Source of the DNA: Purshia tridentata
Taxonomy: Eukaryota; Streptophyta; Magnoliopsida; Rosales; Rosaceae
Reading direction: 5' to 3'
Assembly: GCA_003254885.1 (NCBI GenBank)
Contig: QANT01001498.1
Coordinates: forward strand, 1 to 64,000
DNA: 64,000 nt
This document shows, one piece after another, positions 35,581 through 48,500 of this stretch; the stretch's first letter is position 1; each line of letters starts with the position of its first letter. Both the position numbers and the translations under genes were made by a program. Under the pieces are notes generated by a model. The model had not been told where the DNA came from, ran no database searches, and saw only the letters and a program-made list of their open reading frames with translations.

Positions 35581-37589
35581 TGATGAACAACCACACTTCT
35601 GTATATATTATATACATATGATATATACATACAATACATATATGTATATGCATGTATATGTGTGTTTTTCATGTTTGTATGTATTTAATGATGGTAGAAT
35701 TTTTGACTGGGATGTGTATTGGGCGTTCCTTGATTTTTGTTTTGCTTACTACACTTTTGTTGGGATGAGATTCTGGATTCTAATTGAGTTGTTCGAGAAT
35801 GCGGTCGATGCATTGCATTGGATTCTAATTTGTATAATAAGTAATGATTTGCTTAATTTTAAGGCTATTTTTGGACAGCTAATGAAAAATGGAGATGTTG
35901 AAAGTATTTTCTTAAGTAAAAAAAATCAAACTTGTTAAAGTTAATGAAACTTGGTTATTAATCCTACGAACGGTCTATTTATCTGTATAATGCATCACTT
36001 TTATGAATGATATGCATTCTTATTTGTATTTTTGTGCATATATACTACAATTATAGTATGAAGTGTGACCCTTCCTTATGTCAAGTTGTACTAGATTGTT
36101 TATTTCTGAGCATCTTTGTTAAGGTTAGGTTTTTAAGATATGTTGATCAATGAAGGCATTGAAGGGATATCGTCTCTTTCTTGGTAGCATATATATTTGA
36201 CAACTGTTCTTGCTTGAATAGGTAGTTTTGTTATTATAATTTGTAACGATATTTTGGTGCCTTTGAGGAGAGACTTGTGGATTTAAATAAGATTAATAGT
36301 TCCAGGGTTGTATTATGGTCCTTGATGTTTCTATGTCCAAGGTCAATATATATTTCTACTAAGTATGTACTGGCATGTTGAATACTTAGTTTCTCCCTTC
36401 TCCCCATTGAAGAATTCTTCAATTCATTAGTATTTCATCTTCTTTTTTTTTTTAAAAAAAAATTTAATTAATTAATTTATATAGGTATGCATGCAGTATA
36501 TGCATACCTGATTAGTATATTAGTTGTAGTTTTTCAAATGTACAAGTACAGATTATATTTGGAAGAAGAGGTGTTTGTAAATAATGACATCTCTATGTAC
36601 TAAGAATGCAGCCATTCCAACTGCGAGACTTTGATGGAAATGCTTACTGGATCTTGAGAGAAATGGAAGTAGTGCAAATTGGTTTGTGTCTCTTCTTATC
36701 TGGGATAATCCTAGGCCACCTTTTAGAAGATTAAACATGAAGTTGTTAATACCTGTTGAACCCAAATGTATATAAAGATAGCCACAAAGCAAGTGATTAA
36801 TTGATTCTCATTATCGTTATGTGTATAACAGCATTTGGCTGAAAAATTCCTCCTGATATCGGATCACCAATAATAATGACATGTTCAAGTACAACCATCC
36901 TAACAAAACCCTCACCTTTGATCTTCTACTCCATCTCCTAGCATGCTGAGAAGATTAATTGACAGTTAAAATTGTATGAATAAAATATTTTTTCAAATTG
37001 TTGTAAATCTATAATATTTCTCAAAGCACATGAATGAATGATTGAATGATTCACATAGTGGAATATATTCTTCTAGTAATGGTCAATACAAAGCTTTTTT
37101 TATCTTTTTTGGTACAAAAAAAGAAAAGATACGAAGCCTCTTATTATTATTTAAAAAATGAGGTGCTATCACTTTAGTGTTAATAGTTGTTTTTGGGATG
37201 TCCACAGATAAGTTTTGAGCTGGTCTAGTGGTTGAGGACTCATGAGGAGGCTAGTTATCATGAGTGCTGAATAAGAAGGGCTTGCAGATTTTCATCATTA
37301 TAGCTGCTTTTTTTCCGTAAGTGTAGCCTACAATGTCCCTTGAAAATATCATATTCTGATTCCTTCTTTAATCTATTATGCTTGTGAATTTGCTTTAATT
37401 GACTCATTACTTTTTTTTCTACATACAGAAGTTTTACTCTTTTTAGAAATTTTTAAATACATCTTTCAGATCATGTGTCAAATGACTCTATTTTTTTTTT
37501 TTTGAGTTTTTCTCAAACTGAGTGAATTCTGTATTTTACCATATAACAACTGCTTAGAAAGGGTGAAACTAGGAGTTTACAAACAGCGT
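35581..37589. other. Intergenic, no gene recognised
   Basis: AT-rich. The open frames at 35543-35938 (+) and 36553-36792 (-) have no domain I recognise. A tRNA A-box-like 'tggtctagtggttgagg' near 37215 lacks a matching B-box. Confidence 0.45.
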
Positions 37590-39540
37590 TTTGCCATTCT
37601 ATATTAGAAATTGTGCTCTTCTATTCCCTCTAAGAAGAAGTTCCCAAGTGTTAGACAAGAGACCTTAGTCAGAGTAGTGTTAGGTCACTGTCCCTTACCC
37701 TTCAGTTTTGAAACATGTTTTTACATCATGGGGCCTTTAGGAACAATTTTAAGAAGTTGTGGGAGGAGTTTTTTTTCTAGGGTTGGAAAAGATATAGGTT
37801 TATTTAAAAGTAAGAATGTCTGAAACAAAAGTTGAAAGTGTGGAAGAAAGGAGTGTTTGGTGCTCTTAGGGTGATTAAGTGTGCTATTTTTGAGTAGAAT
37901 AGAGGAAATTGACTATTTGGACAAATATGGGAGTATTTGTGGAGAACTAAGAGGAGAAATGTTTGAGCGTAAGGACAAATTCGAAAAGTTGATTCTTAAG
38001 GAAGAAATATCTTGGAGCCAAAAGACAAAAGTGAAATTCAAGCAAGATTTGGGTTGGCAGCTTGGAAAGAAGATTTGAGGAGGAGGTGAAGAAGGTTCTC
38101 TTTGGAGTGCAGTAAAGACAAGTCCCGTGGCCTGGATGGCTTTTCAATGGCTGTTTTACAGAGTTGTGGGACTTGATGAAAGGTGAAATACTAAAGGTGC
38201 TGGATAAGTTTCACATAAATGGAGTAGTTAATGCTGACTATTTAGGCCTACATTTGCCTTCTTCGAAAGAGGGAAGTCTCATTGAGGGTGAAGGATTTCA
38301 GGCCAATAGGCTTGGTGACCAGCTTATACAAGATTCTTGCGAAGGTTTTGGCTTGTTGAGTGGGATGGTATCCTGTGCACAGGGTCCTTTGTTTAGGGTA
38401 AGCAAATTCTGGATGCGGTGCTAGTGGTAAATGAGGTGGTGCAAAAGTGAGGAAAAGGAATTTGGAGCGGCTGGTTTTTAAGATAGACTTTGAGAAGGTC
38501 GACAATCATGTGGGATTGCTTGGAATTTTTATTGGAAAAGGTTTTGAGCAAAATGGAGAAGCTGGATCAGGGGCTGTTTACGATCTAAACTTTTCTTTCA
38601 TGGTGAACAGGTGGCCAAGGAGAAAATTTGGAGGTTCAATAGGTATTAGACAAAGTGATCCTTTTCACACTAGTAGTGGGTGTTTTGAGCAGACTATTGG
38701 AGAAGGCAAGGGAGGTACAACTAGTGAAAGGGCTGGGAGTCTTATGAGAAAGGGTGGAGGTCTCTCATCTTCAGCTCGTTGACTATATGATGTTTTTCCT
38801 TTTTGGGGAGGAGAAAAATTGACGAAATCTGTTAGGGACATGTTTTGCAGCTTTCCCAGTTTACAAATCAACAAATTTCTAGTGCTCACTATAGGGATTA
38901 AATTCGCAAGTGGGTAAAGTGGAAAGGCTGGCGGGTTCATTGGGTGTGAGGTTGGTTCTTGGCCTTTGAAGTACTTGGGTTTACCGCTAGGTGGAAATCC
39001 AAGGTCAGCTCGTTTTTGGGATTCCATAGTGGTGAAAGTTGAGAGAAGATTCCTAGTGATGTGAGAAGGATTTTCTATCTAGAGGAGGGGGAACCAACTC
39101 TTATTCAAGTTGCTTAGGTAGTGTGCCTCATTATTTATCGATGTTTAAGATTCCATGTGGAGTTCCTAAAATATTGGAGAACCTTATGTGGGATTTCTTG
39201 TGGGCCAGGGTGGAGGAAAGGAAGAGAGAGTATTTAATGGAGTAGGGAGGTAGGTGTCATTAACAAAGGAACCAGTGGTTTGGGAGTTGGAAGATTGATG
39301 GCAAAAGAAATAATGTTTTGCTTGTAAAATGGTTGTGGCAGTCTCCCTTAGAAAGGGAGGGAGGCTTTCTAGCATAAGGTGATAATAAGTAAATATGGGA
39401 TTCATGAAAATGGGTGGGATGCAAAACTTTTGGTTTGGAGTTCAATAGGTGTCCATGGAGGGTTATTGGTCGTTATGGATATGAATAATCCATTAGCCAG
39501 TGCTACTTGGTTGTAGTGAATTCCAGATCATTGCTTAGAA
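37590..39540 (+). mobile_element. L1-type LINE remnant (reverse transcriptase region)
   Basis: The fragments of L1 reverse transcriptase are in the correct order but spread over all three frames. The 'HCPLPFSFET' segment near 37690 recalls the end of the endonuclease. Then RGLDGFSMAVLQ (38125-38159), KDFRPIGLV and LYKILAKVLA (38290-38350), ILDAVLVVNEVV (38409-38440), KIDFEKVDNHV (about 38480), GIRQSDPF (38640-38665), a position-equivalent of FADD that reads LVDYMMFF (38775-38800), and KYLGLPLGGNPRSARFW (38968-39020). Several stops and frameshifts interrupt it, so it is dead. The 3' part is missing here; the fossil LTR starts at 39555. Confidence 0.8.
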
Positions 39541-39554
39541 AAACTGCTGGCAAC

Positions 39555-40740
39555 TGTTGGCGATTTTGCCGACCAAAAGAGAGAGATGATGCAGCGAGAT
39601 CACGTGAAAGAATTACACAAGTGTGCAATTCATGATTAATAAAATTGGAATCCACTAGTGATATGGAATCCACCAGAAAAAGAGAGAAATTCTCTGAATT
39701 TTATTATTAAACTAAAACAATTCATTGAATTACAAAGTAAACTATGCCTTTATATAGGCTTCAAACCCTAAACCTACAAGGAAACAACAAAGCAAACCAA
39801 TACTATCCTAATTGAAAAAGGAAAAAAAAAAATCCTAAACCACAAATATCTGATTTTGACAAGGACAACGACCTTAATCGGCCCAAAACTAAACGGGCTC
39901 ATAGTTCACTATGAATCTTGTAGACTTGGTCGTTTCCCTTGAAATTGATATATTATGGCCCCAAATCGAACACTTTTGCACCAAGTTACGCTATGCCAAA
40001 ATATCCAAAAAAGGAACCTTTGAACTCTTCCAGCAGTGCATAACCTTCTTGAGCTGTAAGTTCCCAACTCTAGACTCTTCTTCCATACTTCGAATTGCCT
40101 TAGTTTTTTTAACTTTTTGCATAAGAATTGACCTCCTCCTCGTCCTACATCAGTCCCCTTCACTTGTAAAAAACTTGACCTCAAGTTCTCCTTGAAACGA
40201 ACTTGGTCACAAGTATACACAAAGTCTAATAAAGAAATAACATCTTTAACTTGTGGACACCAAATCTTGTCGTACGAATCCAATGCCGTAGACAAGATTA
40301 GAATATGCAACTGGATAATCAAATTCAATCTTAACTGATTCCTTTTGCACCTTAAGTTCACTTACTTGACCAATAAGGGATTTTAGTTCAAATTTAGGCG
40401 ATTGAGGCTTTTTCGTGTCAGCTTTATCACCTACAACCAAGGCTGTCATTGATGACCTCTTGTTGCTATTCATCTTCAAGGACTTCTTCATCTTTCAGGA
40501 CTTTATTTTTTTGGGCTTCCTTCTCCATCTTTCCTTTGTCTTCCATTTGTCTTCCATCTTTTCTTTTTTACCAGAATTTTTCACAACCACAGCCTTATTT
40601 ATTGGCTTTTTAGTTGACTTTAAGTCTACTTCCACCTTTCTTTCAATATCGGTTGTACTAAATTTAGTTCCTCCACTTTAGAACAATTATTCTTTGTAGA
40701 CCATCCCTTTGACATTAATCTAAACTTGCAAGCAAGGGGC
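39555..40740 (-). mobile_element. Fossil LTR retrotransposon end, probably Ty3/Gypsy
   Basis: A fossil fragment on the minus strand, broken. A long terminal repeat is inferred at 39555-40152 (about 600 bp, TG...CA ends on its own strand). It is bounded inward by a purine-rich tract just above 40152, in a context typical of the 3' end of plant Gypsy elements, followed by internal sequence to about 40740. The opposite end of the element is not recognised, so it is incomplete. It abuts the LINE remnant, probably having inserted there. Age cannot be estimated from one LTR. Confidence 0.5.
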
Positions 40741-41520
40741 CGGCAGTTTGGGTCGCCGGCAAGGGGTTGCCACTAGAAATGTAGCCGTCGCCGGCAAGGC
40801 ACTGAGGTGGGGTCGGGGGTGGGTTGGGATGCCTGGGATGGGGAGAGAGGGTCTGCTCCTCCCGTTGTTTTTTCCTTTTTTTTTTTTTTCTTCTTCTTCT
40901 TTTAGTTTTTTAATATTTTTCCTATTAGCTTGTTTTAATTTGTTTTTCTTTTATTAGTTTTTTTTTGTGTATTTTTGTATTTTTTATATTTTTCTTCTTT
41001 TAGTTTTATTTATTTTCATTTTTATAACTATTTTAATAATGGGAAATGTCAATTTCACCATTAAAATGCACGTGATCAATTTTTAAAGAAAAGGGTAACA
41101 GATTTGATAGAATAGCCTTTTTGACGCTTAAGTAAAGTAGTAGGCCTAATGGATGTACTTTTGAAGTGGGAGTCTTGATCTGGCTCCGACACCTAAGTTG
41201 GAGTCCTTATCCTCTGATTTTCCCAAAGTAATATTGGTGTAAATTACTTGTCACAATATGAGGCCATGCACATCTACTCATATTAAAAATATAAAAATAA
41301 CCCTTGAAGGTAAAACAATAGAAAAAATAAGCTAAGATGCGTGTTTTCAACAATCTGTGCATTCATTGTCTGAAAACTTTGGGTTTGTGGCTGATGTGAG
41401 GAGGAAAATGTATCTGGGTTATCCCAGCAAGTTGTGCTGCATTATTAGGTGAGAGGCAGGAGTCTTTTGGACCGGGAAGAAACCCAAGGTGTTGGGGACT
41501 GTTGTGTACTAGTTGTTTTT
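40741..41520. other. Unclassified repeat-rich interval
   Basis: T-rich runs at 40870-41030 and no recognised gene. The interval lies between the fossil LTR end and a LINE 3' fragment and may be part of either insertion. Confidence 0.35.
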
Positions 41521-41800
41521 TTGGGTGGACATAAAATTTTTTGAAGATTATTGGGACATAGGTAGGGAGGAGCTTTGGAGAGGGTTAGATTCTGGGCCTC
41601 ACATTGGACTTCAGTAACATCAAAATTCATGGAGCTTCTGTTCGCAGTGATATTTTTTAACTGGAGAGCTGCAGTGGTATGGGTATGTATGTGGTCGATT
41701 ATATTGGATAGGCTTATGTATTGAGATTTTTGAGGGAGTGCATTATAGAAGCCTTCAGGCGCTGTTGATGCAATTGGGCTCTTATATTTACAAGACACAG
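41521..41800 (+). mobile_element. LINE 3'-end fragment
   Basis: In the forward strand, the segment encoding ELWERVRFWASHW...SVTSKFME near 41565-41640 matches the WxLVRFWASLWxS...F end that closes many plant L1 proteins. The same ending occurs in the fragment at 45120-45490. It may be the displaced 3' part of the LINE at 37590-39540, separated by the fossil LTR insertion; that is inference. Confidence 0.5.
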
Positions 41801-42595
41801 TGGTTTGTCTCATTGTGGTGCCTAATTTGGCATATATGATTGGGTTTTTAATTATTTTTTGTTGATGCGAAAAATTTGTTTCACCATATATGAATCCTCA
41901 GCAAGAAGAAAAGATAAAAAATAGACACAAAGGATATATAAACTGTTCCAAGCAGGATAAATGCAGGTTTATATTTGAAAAGGAAATTTCTCGTCATCTT
42001 CATAAAAGTATCTTCCATGACATTTTTCTGTGTCTTCATATTTTTTATTACGTTATTCTTTCCTATAGACTCTCCATTGAACTTTTCATAAAATTAAAAA
42101 AATTTTGCTGCTAGCAAAAATAAAAAATATAATGGTCAGTTTGAGATATATCTTGTTTGAGATGCTGATTATTATTCATGAAAATAAATTAGGTACAACA
42201 ATCAACCTCTAATTGATCACAACACAATTTGAACACACAGATAAAATAACTCCTGGCACACATAATTCTTTGCCATTATTGCATAAATTTACAAATCTAA
42301 CTGGTCTATCTAATTCTTGTACAGAAATTCTAAAGTTCGTTTCATTGAGAATTTCATACCAAAGCTGTTGGTCCTTCTGCTGGATGCATTTTACTGTAAG
42401 TTTGACATCTCACTCCCAGAAGATTAATTTTCACTGTGGTGCAAGTTGACAGTGCATGACAGCTTTGCTAATGCAGTTGTAATCTGTTGCAGATTTTGAA
42501 TAGATGTTAACAGTTTAAACAAAATAGTAAGCATTTTGTTTTTGTTTTTGTTTTTTTGGGAAAAAGAGCAGGGGGTTGGGAAGGGGGGTGGGGAA
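41801..42595. other. Downstream flank of the MADS-box gene
   Basis: No separate gene recognised. The part next to 42595 should hold the 3' untranslated region of the minus-strand MADS-box gene; a G-rich stretch (ggggttgggaaggggggtgg) lies at about 42571-42590. Confidence 0.45.
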
Positions 42596-45500
42596 TCAAT
42601 ATAGTGGGGTACGTTTATCGTCAGAAGTTTTTAGGAGATACCCTAATTTGATTGCTTTTGCTGGTATTTCATTATTCTGAGGCTGGGGATGAGTTTGATT
42701 CTGTGGCTGGCTTAGCTGCAGATGGACAGGTGCATGAAAATCATATCCACTGCTGATGGTATATGGAGGTCTGGAACTACTGTTTTCTTCATTAACATCC
42801 CTTGCTCCATAAACCTGAGAGCAAAAACTTTTGGTTAGGCTTCGCCAGAGAAGAAATATTCACTTTGCTGATATAATATTAACATTATGGCCTTATGCTC
42901 TTGGCTTAGTGATATTTCATTTTATTTCTCTCTTTCCTTCTACTCCTCTCTCCTTCCTTTTCAATGAAGTTATATTGTGTTCAATAAATAAAAAATTGAG
43001 CTGGATGGATAGATTTTCTTAGGATTACATGCAGCCTTTTAGACAATACCTTTTTCTGCAGTTCCACATTCTCTTTACCTATGAGGTCTAGCTTCTTATA
43101 CAGTTCGATATTCTCTTGATGTATCTGATTTCCCTGAAATAAAATCAACAAAAGTTGGAAATTAAGCATGAATTAGTTCCCAGTAACGTGAATTAACCCT
43201 AAATGAACTGGGAGAAATAGAGCCAATTTTCTTGGGCAACCTTCTGGTTCAGTTCTTTTATTTCATCATTTAATATCTGGTCCTGCAGAAAAGGAAAAAA
43301 ATTAATGTCCTGCATGTGCTATATATAGAAGGGATCATGAAACTATTAACTGAGATTTTATAATCAGGGCCAAGACTTTGATACCTTTTTCATCCGGACA
43401 CCTTTTAAACTCATCTCCAGTTGGTTTTCCAGGTTCTCTAGATCTTTGGTGCTCAAACCAGAAAGTTCTTCTCCCATTAATTGCCTGCAGATTGCACATA
43501 ATTGTTGGGTATACTCTCTTATAGTAATTGATATCCACTATATCTCACTTTGTTGTGAAGACACTAAGTTTTTCCCAAAAAGCCATCATCTTGCTTTTCA
43601 AGGGGAATAATTTATGTGTTTTAGCAATAGTCGAGTAATGTCTCAAAAAATATATTTTAAGTGCGTCCATATTAGTTTTCTTGTATTATTCTTTTAATTA
43701 ACAGGATTTTGTGAAGCATTCTTTATGATATTGCATATCAGTTGGTCTATTGAAGTTGTCTAGGGGAATATCGCTTTGGGAGGAAGCATAGGGGACATCC
43801 AGATTAGTCAGGAATAAATTAGGTGGACTGAATTAGAAGTCCACTTAGGCTTGCGAGCTACATGAGCAGTTTTCAGGCTTTGGATTATTTGTGTGACTAT
43901 AATGGTTCTGAGCTACATAAAGGTTCCTCCTTAGACCTTTTCAAACCAAATCAAACTTGAAGTGCTTTGACATATAGGTTCCTTCTTATGGTCAGTGAAG
44001 TTCTATTATTTCCCATAAGAAAGCTCAAATGTGGCTTCTAGGAGAAGCCCAAATTTTAAAGTTTTCCAAAATGGGTTTATTTTTGAAGCAAGTCTCCTAA
44101 TTTAATGAAATTTCTAGATGGCTGAAAATACCCTTATAGTAGCACTTTTTCCAAATAATTATAAATAGAAGGTCTATTATACGATGATACTCTTTCTAAT
44201 TTACTGCTATTACAAACATATCTTCCATAATTCATCTTGATCGGTTGAGAATTTTGGGTTGTTTGTAAAGTTTCTTTTGTTACTATTTGGTAGTTGTTAC
44301 ATTTGATGGACTTCCTGTTCATATTTTCTTCAATTCCTTTCCTTTTATAAAATTTGCTTTTTGCTATGAAAATAAATGGCACTTCTCCACTTCTGCGGCC
44401 AAATAGTCTTTTCAGAACCAATAACATTCCTAGGATTGAAAGCTAAATTAGCAAACAGTTTCTGAGTTCAGTGCATTTTAAAAAGATGTACTGCTACTAC
44501 AAAGTTCTACTTGTCATATAATGTCAAATGGACGGTCTTTGCCAAATCCAATTCCCATTAAGTAAACCTATAGATTGTTTTTTTTGTTTGGCCAAGAAAC
44601 CTATAGATTGTTAAGTTGATCTGTATACTGAGTTTTTGGTTTATGAAAGGCATATGAGCCTGGAGTCTCTCTCTTGGTTACTCTTTCTGTCGACGTAACT
44701 GTACAAATTGTTGATGGAGATACACACTAGTGGTAATTTTCTGGCTGTCCTTGCAAATTGGACACCTTTTCCCTCTCCTAAATACCTCTAAAGCCACAAG
44801 ATTTCTGCTTAATTTGTTTCACCATAAGTAATTTTAAAATTATCCGGTTTTTGTGAATGTTATCTACTGCAATTGTTCTGCAGGCATCTTTTTCAGACAT
44901 TGAAAGGTTTCAGCCTTCAAGACCCAAGCTTTCCACCTCAAAATTAATACAAAAACCCTGTACTCTTCTACAATCCTAAGCCTTCAAACCCACATTACCA
45001 AGACCTAAAGCCAACCATACTAATATCAGTGGCATACTTTCATTAGGCTGTCTACTTGCGCTGCTTTGCTTTCAGAGAGATTTGAAGGGAAGAAGAGGGG
45101 TGTGCAGTGATAGCTGTCTTTTTCAGTAATTTGGATGGAGAAAAATGTAAGGACTTTTGATGATCTTAGGGGGGAAGAGGAATTTGTGGGAGAGAGTTTG
45201 GTTTTGGGCTTCATTATGGGCGTCAGTTACTTCAGCATTCAGGGACTACTCGTTTTCTGCAATTATATTTAGTTGGGAAGCTGTTGGATGTTAGGGTTTG
45301 ATTATTGCTGTTTTACTAGGATCTAGAGCTTGTTTATTTTACTAGAGCTGTTTTACTACTGTTGTTTGGATTTTATAATATCCTAGAGCTTGTTATCTAG
45401 AAACTCTCAGGAAGGTGGACGTCTTGTCCACTGTATTGTACTAAGTACTCTTTTATTTTCATTTAATGAAAGCGTGGTTGTCATAAGAAAAAAAATTAGG

Positions 45501-48500
45501 CTGTCCTACTTGTCCACTGCCACTGTACTTTCTGAATTTATGTAAATAAATTTTTCTGTTTCATAGATAAGAAAAAAGCCTCTTTTCTTTTCCTCTTCCC
45601 CATGTCAAAAAGGTTTTGTGGACTTTATCTTTGATAGTTGGATGAAGCCTAAATTATGTGATGCCTTGCGAATATGCAACACATTAGGCACTATTATTAT
45701 GCATACTGACATTTTGGTACTTGCAATTTAACTCCTAGTTTATATTAAAGATTCATTATCAGGCATGAGATGATAGTACCTGTGGCATTCTTGCAAGTAC
45801 CGCAATTGTTGCCTCAAGCTTGCTGCCTCCCTTTGCCAAAACTAGCAAGTACAAAAACACATAGTATTCTTATGCAATGTAATATGAGATATACAAGATG
45901 ATCATTTACATTAGCACTAGAACGTAGTTCAAAAAGCACTAGAATAAAATATCTTCTAATTATTTATTTGAACCAAGTGCCAATGAGTTGGTGGAAAGGG
46001 AGTTCAAGGCCCAGAAGTTAATAGGCAAAAGTCAATACTGAGATGATGCATTTTCAATTAATTAGCTCGTGTTGGTTTTCCTAGTTTTCTGGTTAACCCC
46101 CGACCCCCCTGTTCCACGAAATAACCGTCCACCCAAAAGTTTTAACAAAATTGTAGACAAATCAACATCACTCCAAACACCTCAGACAGTCGTGTCCATA
46201 TTTTCTTAGTGAAACTAAGGTGCAACGTGCAAGAATATGCGATCAGACTCTTCCCACCTTTCTTAAAAGGTACACCAATGTGGAGATACGCATACAAGGC
46301 ACCTTCTTTAGAGCATGTCACATGTTTTCATCTTCCCATGAAACACCAACCAAGTGCAAATCTGCACTTTAGTTGGAAGTTGGAACCGGCCTTCCAAACC
46401 AACTTAATTGGCTTAAAAATGAGATCTGATAGATCATTTTCATATGAAGGAAGAAAGACTCCCAAGAAAAACTGCCAGAAAATGGGCTGACCAAAATTTT
46501 TGTGAATTCTAGAGAGATTTATGATTAAATACCCAACCTTCCCCTTAGACTTGTGTACCCGATCCCAACTAATTATATGATCTTTTCTTCTCTCTTCACT
46601 CACCCCCCAAAGAAAATCCCTCGTTAGATTTTGGGAACCATGGTAAATGAGTATGTGGAAGGGGAGTGTCACAACATATGAAATAATTGTTGATCTATGC
46701 ACCTAACATCTTTGCCTTTCAGGAACAGGGGTAAACTAAAAAATCCAACATGGTATCAAAGAAAGAGATTGTGAGGATTAAATCCTTGTAACGCAACCTG
46801 CCAATATAAGCTGAAATATCACATGTTACACCCTCTATTGGTGGAAAAAGTATCACATGTAAGGGTTGCATCCTAACTTAAGATTTTGGGTAGTGGTAAA
46901 ACAACAAAATTCGTCATAGTTCAGGTCTTAGAATGTTGGTTTTGTTGCCCGTGTGCTTAATCACTTATGAGAATTCACTCCAATTAACACTTGCCTTGTC
47001 GCATTTTTACTTTCATTATAGAGATGAAAAATTATTCTGTTAATTGGTTAGACATTCATTTATGTTGAGGTAGGACCTTTGGTTTATGTAGCATGTTTCT
47101 TCCGCAAGGTTGTAATCGTATACTATTCATTTCAATCAATACTTCTTGGATACTTCAAAATATGTATTTTGATGTTTGATGTAGTAACCAACGATAAATT
47201 TTCTACCTTGGAGAAAAACTGGTAGTTCTTGGATACTTTTTAAGATGTACCTAGCACATTTTAATAACTAAGAGATACCAATTTCTATCTGTATATTAGT
47301 ACATACTCAAGGCGAGTGTCAATGCTTAGGTCTTAAGGTGACACCCTTAGCCTGGAGCCCTATAGGTTCAAGTATTAGGGTCATTGAGCTTGATTAAGGT
47401 CAAGCGTGTCCTCGACTAGAGTCGAGTTGGTTCTCACTAGGTTAATACTAGGGTAGATCCCTTCCTCGACTACAACCATGTTGAGTTGGTAATCAAATGA
47501 GGATCTTGTACTCAAACCCAAAGTCTACCCGACACCACGTGGCTTTGATTAGCTGTTGATTTTACCCAGAGGAACAAATTATCAATTTTGTAATCAAAAG
47601 TTGCCATCATGAAGATGTTGGTTTGAATTGCCTTGTTATGGACCACCAAGAGAACATGATTTGGACACTACTTGAGATGAAGCCTATAAGATTTTTTTTG
47701 GGCCCAGGTGTATTAATTTCTCAATGTACTCTTTCATGGTATAGTGCTACACCCTTACGATTGCCTCTAATTGTAGGTACGCAATGAATCCAAAATCTCT
47801 CCCCTTGGCCTCTAAGACCATTTAAAATTTCATGTTTAAGAGTCCAAAATTCATCCGTGATCAAGTAATAGTCCCACATATTACCATTACCAGCAATCAC
47901 ATATTCTTCACTAATACCTTTCCATTACCACCAATCACATATTCACACATCTTGACAATGCATCCTTGCTCACAACAAAACATGCCCACTCAACCGTGGA
48001 AACTAAAGAAGTCAGACACACACTTGTCTCATGACACAAGAAACACGCTCGGTCATAATTGGGATACTAGCCGAACTATCATCTCTGATACCATTGGTTG
48101 ATTGGTGAATAATTGGTAATGATTTATGCCAGTGTCAAAGTTCTAAGCCTTAAGAAAACTTGATAACATGGTTCTGATACCACTTGAATCAAGAGGCACC
48201 ATTTGGTCCTTAGCCAAACCATATATCAGTAAAGGGGAATACACCCTTGACTGTGGATTTCAAGTTTCAACAGATCTTTGTTTCCTATAAACGTTACTCT
48301 GCAACTACTTAAAATTTTAAAATATATTCTTTTTCTTGCATATTTTGAATCAGTTTACCTAGAATTGTACCAAGTTTCATCTACCCTATTGAGGTTTTTC
48401 AGTTACCTACTGTTCTTGGTTCTGACAGTTGAGATTTCTGGAAAATGTTGCAACATCTTTTGGGTTTGAATTTGTTGACACATTCACCAATATATGGTCA

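Noticed and set aside
36553-36792. 79-codon minus-strand frame
   Set aside because: No family recognised; might be repeat-derived, but evidence is insufficient.
37205-37290. tRNA or SINE start
   Set aside because: A-box-like sequence is present but there is no B-box at the expected distance and no tRNA fold.
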